Shown: positions 30,736 to 33,147 of the stretch, piece by piece
Layout of the letters: each line of letters opens with the position of its first letter
How positions within the stretch are numbered: the first letter of the stretch is position 1
Assembly: GCA_000969725.1 (NCBI GenBank)
Contig: JXSR01S005558.1
Source of the DNA: Ophiothrix spiculata
Taxonomy: Eukaryota > Echinodermata > Ophiuroidea > Amphilepidida > Ophiotrichidae
Length of the DNA stretch: 33,147 bases
Reading direction: 5' to 3' (one strand)
Notes under the pieces: model-generated
The model's database searches: none
Told to the model about the DNA's origin: nothing
What the model saw: only the letters and a program-made list of their open reading frames with translations
Position numbers and translations under genes: made by a program

Positions 30736-31619
30736 ACTAGCGGTTTAAAGTATTTCCGCGTTTATAAGGAAACTATCGGGAAACTTACGTTGCTTTTGGG
30801 TAGATCTGATAGGTAATCTAGTTAAGTGTAAAATTGAGCACGAATGGGATCAACCCCCTAACGTACGGGTAGGGGGCAACATCACAAATTGGTTGAAAAA
30901 CATGATTTTTAGGTCAAATTTGATTTGACAATGCCTGGGACAAGGTCACTTCACCGCTCAAGTTGCGTGGTCATGTGGAATGTGTATATGTAATAGAGTG
31001 ACAAGCAGGCGATGAAATGTCCTGGTCACGCTTGACTTCGTCGAGAGAATGCTTGGAAGCTAACGAAAAATGATCCTTCAACGCCACCCAGTTTACAAAA
31101 AAAGGGCCGTGGTAAAACTGGAATGGTCACTTGCGGAATATGCCATTTTAAAATGTTTTAAGAGGTTTTCAATCATTCATATACCGTCACAAAACACTCC
31201 ACATTCATCACAACCCTATTTTTGTAAACTGGTGGGGCGTTTAAGGATCATTTTTCGTTTGCTTCCAAGCATTCTCTTGGAGCAGTCAAGTGTAACCAGG
31301 ATATTTAATTGCCTGTTTTTCACTCTATTACATATACACATTCCATATGACTACTCAACTTGAGTGGTGAAGTGACCTTGACCTAGGCATTGTCAAATCA
31401 AATTTGACCCAAAAATCACGTTTTTGACTCATTTGTGTTGTTGCCCCCTACCCGTACGTGAGGGGGTTGATCCCATTCGGTGCTCAATTTTACACTTAAC
31501 TAGATTACCTATCAGATCTACCCAAATGCAACGTAAGTTTCCCGATAGTTTCCTTATAAACGCCTTGTGAGATATGGCTGCATAAAGTGTTTGTGCGGAA
31601 ATACTTTAAACCGCTAGTG
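30735..31619. mobile_element. Fold-back Tc1/mariner-type MITE, 885 bp
   Basis: Ends CACTAGCGGTTTAAAGTATT and its inverse, flanked by TA (30733-30734, 31620-31621). The arms pair over nearly the whole element: GGGATCAACCCCCTAACGTA near 30847 with its inverse near 31460, and GAATGCTTGGAAGC near 31046 with GCTTCCAAGCATTC near 31261. The right arm has about 35 bp (ACGCCTTGTGAGATATGGCTG region) that the left arm lacks, a deletion on the left. The 97-codon frame at 31070-31363 crosses the centre and is incidental. Confidence 0.93.
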
Positions 31620-31925
31620 TAGACTTATCTTGCATATGTATTACAAGAAGGATACATATCAAAAAACTTTAAACAGGTAAATGAGAATAAATAAGTATGA
31701 AAGACGATTTTCCTAGATTTAATGAGTTCAAAAGTTTGTAATATATTGATTTATTTTGCCTATATGTTGCCATTTTGAAGAGTGATCTGTATTACCAATA
31801 TGAATGTAAATGATGATAATCATGTTTAAGATTCTTGAAATTCTATGATAACACATTGTATATTTTAAGGCCAGCAATTTAATCACTGCAACATTGCTTG
31901 ACATCTATCGATACACAGTATTTAC

Positions 31926-32517
31926 GGGGACAGCTCGCTAGTCCGAAAGCTCGCTAGTCCGACGGCTCGCTAGTCCGACAGCTCGCTAGTCCGAATTTTA
32001 ATTTAGGCTCGCCAGTCCGAAAAATGAAAACGGCTCGCTAGTCCGAATGTTAAAAACGGCTCGCCTGTCCGAATTTTAATAACAGCTCGCTAGTCCGAAT
32101 TTAAAAATAGGCTCGCTAGTCCGAATTTTAAAATAGGCTCGCTAGTCCGAATATGACAAAATGTGTGCATATTTCTATTACAGTTTTTCAAAATTCGGAC
32201 TAGCGAGCTGTTTTCAAAATTCGGACTAGCGGGCCTATTTCAGAATTCGGACTAGCGAGCCTATTTTGAAATTCGGACTAGCAAGCTGTTATTTAAATTC
32301 GGACTGGCGAGCCGTTTTTAACATTCGGACTAGCGAGTTGCTTTTAAAATTCGGACTGACGAGCCTATTTTCATATTCGGATTAGCGAACCTTGGGACTA
32401 GCGAGCTGTTTTTTCGGACTAGCGAGCCTTTTTCAAGGTTATATTTTCCCTATTGAATAACGTTTCGGACTAGCGAGCTTTCGGACTAGCGAGTCGTCGG
32501 ACTGGCGAGCGGACCCC
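31926..32517. mobile_element. Fold-back transposon made of phased 14-bp motifs, perfect 8-bp target duplication
   Basis: Forward copies of GCTCGCTAGTCCGA start at 31933, 31949, 31965, 31981, 32007, 32033, 32059, 32085, 32111 and 32137, with spacing 16,16,16, then 26 six times. Inverse copies start at 32195, 32221, 32247, 32273, 32299, 32325, 32351, 32377, 32393, 32414, 32465, 32481 and 32497, with spacing 26 seven times, then 16, 21, 51, 16, 16. The spacers are AT-rich 12-mers. Ends GGGGACAGCTCGC and GCGAGCGGACCCC are inverse with two mismatches. GTATTTAC flanks both sides (31918-31925, 32518-32525). The architecture matches fold-back elements such as Drosophila FB and the sea-urchin TU elements, whose inverted repeats consist of short tandem sub-repeats. 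No protein is encoded. Confidence 0.92.
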
Positions 32518-32525
32518 GTATTTAC

Positions 32526-33147
32526 ACGTGATATTTGCAGTACACATGCAGTTATCAAGTCACTTTTTCTTTTCCATTCATTATAATCCATGAAAATAAT
32601 TCAAGATAATGTTGTAAAAGTGTGTATGACCTTTTACTATGCATTGATTTTCAGTACAAGGAGAAATGATGAATCTAAAACTTAGTCTTGGTAAATCTAG
32701 TTTGATTAAAAAACCCTCACATTAACTCAACAAGTGGTAGCAACTTGAAACAGGTAGCTTTGTTCTGTTAATATTGGATAATAAAAAGGTGGATGTACTC
32801 TGCATTTGTAGTATCCAGAGATGTATTTAATTAAAGTTCCTATTATTAAAGTCAATCATAGGTGGAAACTTGAGTTATTGCAGACATCCAAGTTCATTCA
32901 CGGACAAGCCTTTCATTAGATAAGCTTTTGGTCATCTCTCAGATGGCGCCTACGGGCATTACGCCTCACTGTCTGTTTGTTTTTCAGATATGAATATTCA
33001 TATGTCTGATGCCAGACATGCATGGTATTTAGGCAATGATTAATTTGCTGTTAAATTATACAAAGTAGATGGATTAATGTATTGCTTTGTTTGACATTTG
33101 TAAGTTATGTAGCCTTCAAGGGAAACAAAATAAACGATTCGATAATT
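32526..33147. other. No gene recognised
   Basis: AT-rich sequence to the end of the window. A short GC-richer stretch, GATGGCGCCTACGGGCATTA near 32943, is followed by the palindromic phrase CAGATATGAATATTCATATGTCTGA-like at 32986-33009. No element ends were found. Confidence 0.4.

Noticed and set aside
31070-31363. A 97-codon plus-strand frame
   Set aside because: It crosses the centre of the fold-back element at 30735-31619 and has no recognisable domain.
31933-32510. CRISPR-like array of short repeats with regular spacers
   Set aside because: The repeats are only 14 bp, the 12-bp spacers are similar AT-rich variants of each other, the array reverses orientation at the centre, and the context is an animal genome with transposon-type flanks.

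Overview
This window looks like non-coding nuclear DNA from an animal, most likely a marine invertebrate. Support: strong AT bias, no open reading frame longer than about 120 codons outside the N gap, an interstitial (CCCTAA)n tract, tRNA-derived SINEs, decayed Tc1/mariner and hAT-type elements, and very many small inverted-repeat elements. I cannot fix the phylum. The mix (AGGTCA-type dispersed repeats, hAT ends starting CAGTGGCGTAGC, a fold-back element with tandem sub-repeats like the sea-urchin TU elements) would fit an echinoderm, hemichordate or mollusc. I find no intact gene, tRNA or rRNA. The only recognisable protein relic is the C-terminal end of a mariner transposase at 2083-2283.

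Layout. 300-855: degenerate tandem repeat carrying AGGTCA direct repeats. 1107-5040: interstitial telomeric tract, then a diverged tandem duplication (1228-3840 and 3893-5040). The first copy was split by a 1,060-bp mariner element (1783-2842) and a fold-back element (3240-3694). 5465-6960: small duplicated modules. 7178-12430 and 12971-18610: a large ancient tandem duplication of about 5.8 kb period. Each copy has its own private insertions, so the other copy often shows the empty site: a 325-bp hAT-type MITE with a perfect 8-bp target duplication (8565-8889), inverted-repeat elements at 9004-9542, 13788-13970 and 17032-17474, a SINE-like insert at 13080-13225, and a local 795-bp tandem duplication. 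An assembly gap fills 15704-16550. 20900-23710: an inverted-repeat element with a near-perfect short hairpin, a plus-strand SINE, a 23-bp triplicated repeat and a minus-strand SINE. 23960-30735: remnants of another duplication. 27421-32517: five fold-back structures in about 5 kb.

The most striking object is 31926-32517. It is a 592-bp palindrome built from 10 forward and 13 reverse copies of a 14-bp motif (GCTCGCTAGTCCGA), mostly on an exact 26-bp period and switching to 16 bp toward the ends, with 13-bp imperfect terminal inverted repeats and a perfect 8-bp target duplication (GTATTTAC). It is best read as a non-autonomous fold-back transposon.

No genes here can be said to work together. 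The structure is a history of local duplications invaded by non-autonomous transposons, with an unusually high density of sequences that would form long hairpins if transcribed.
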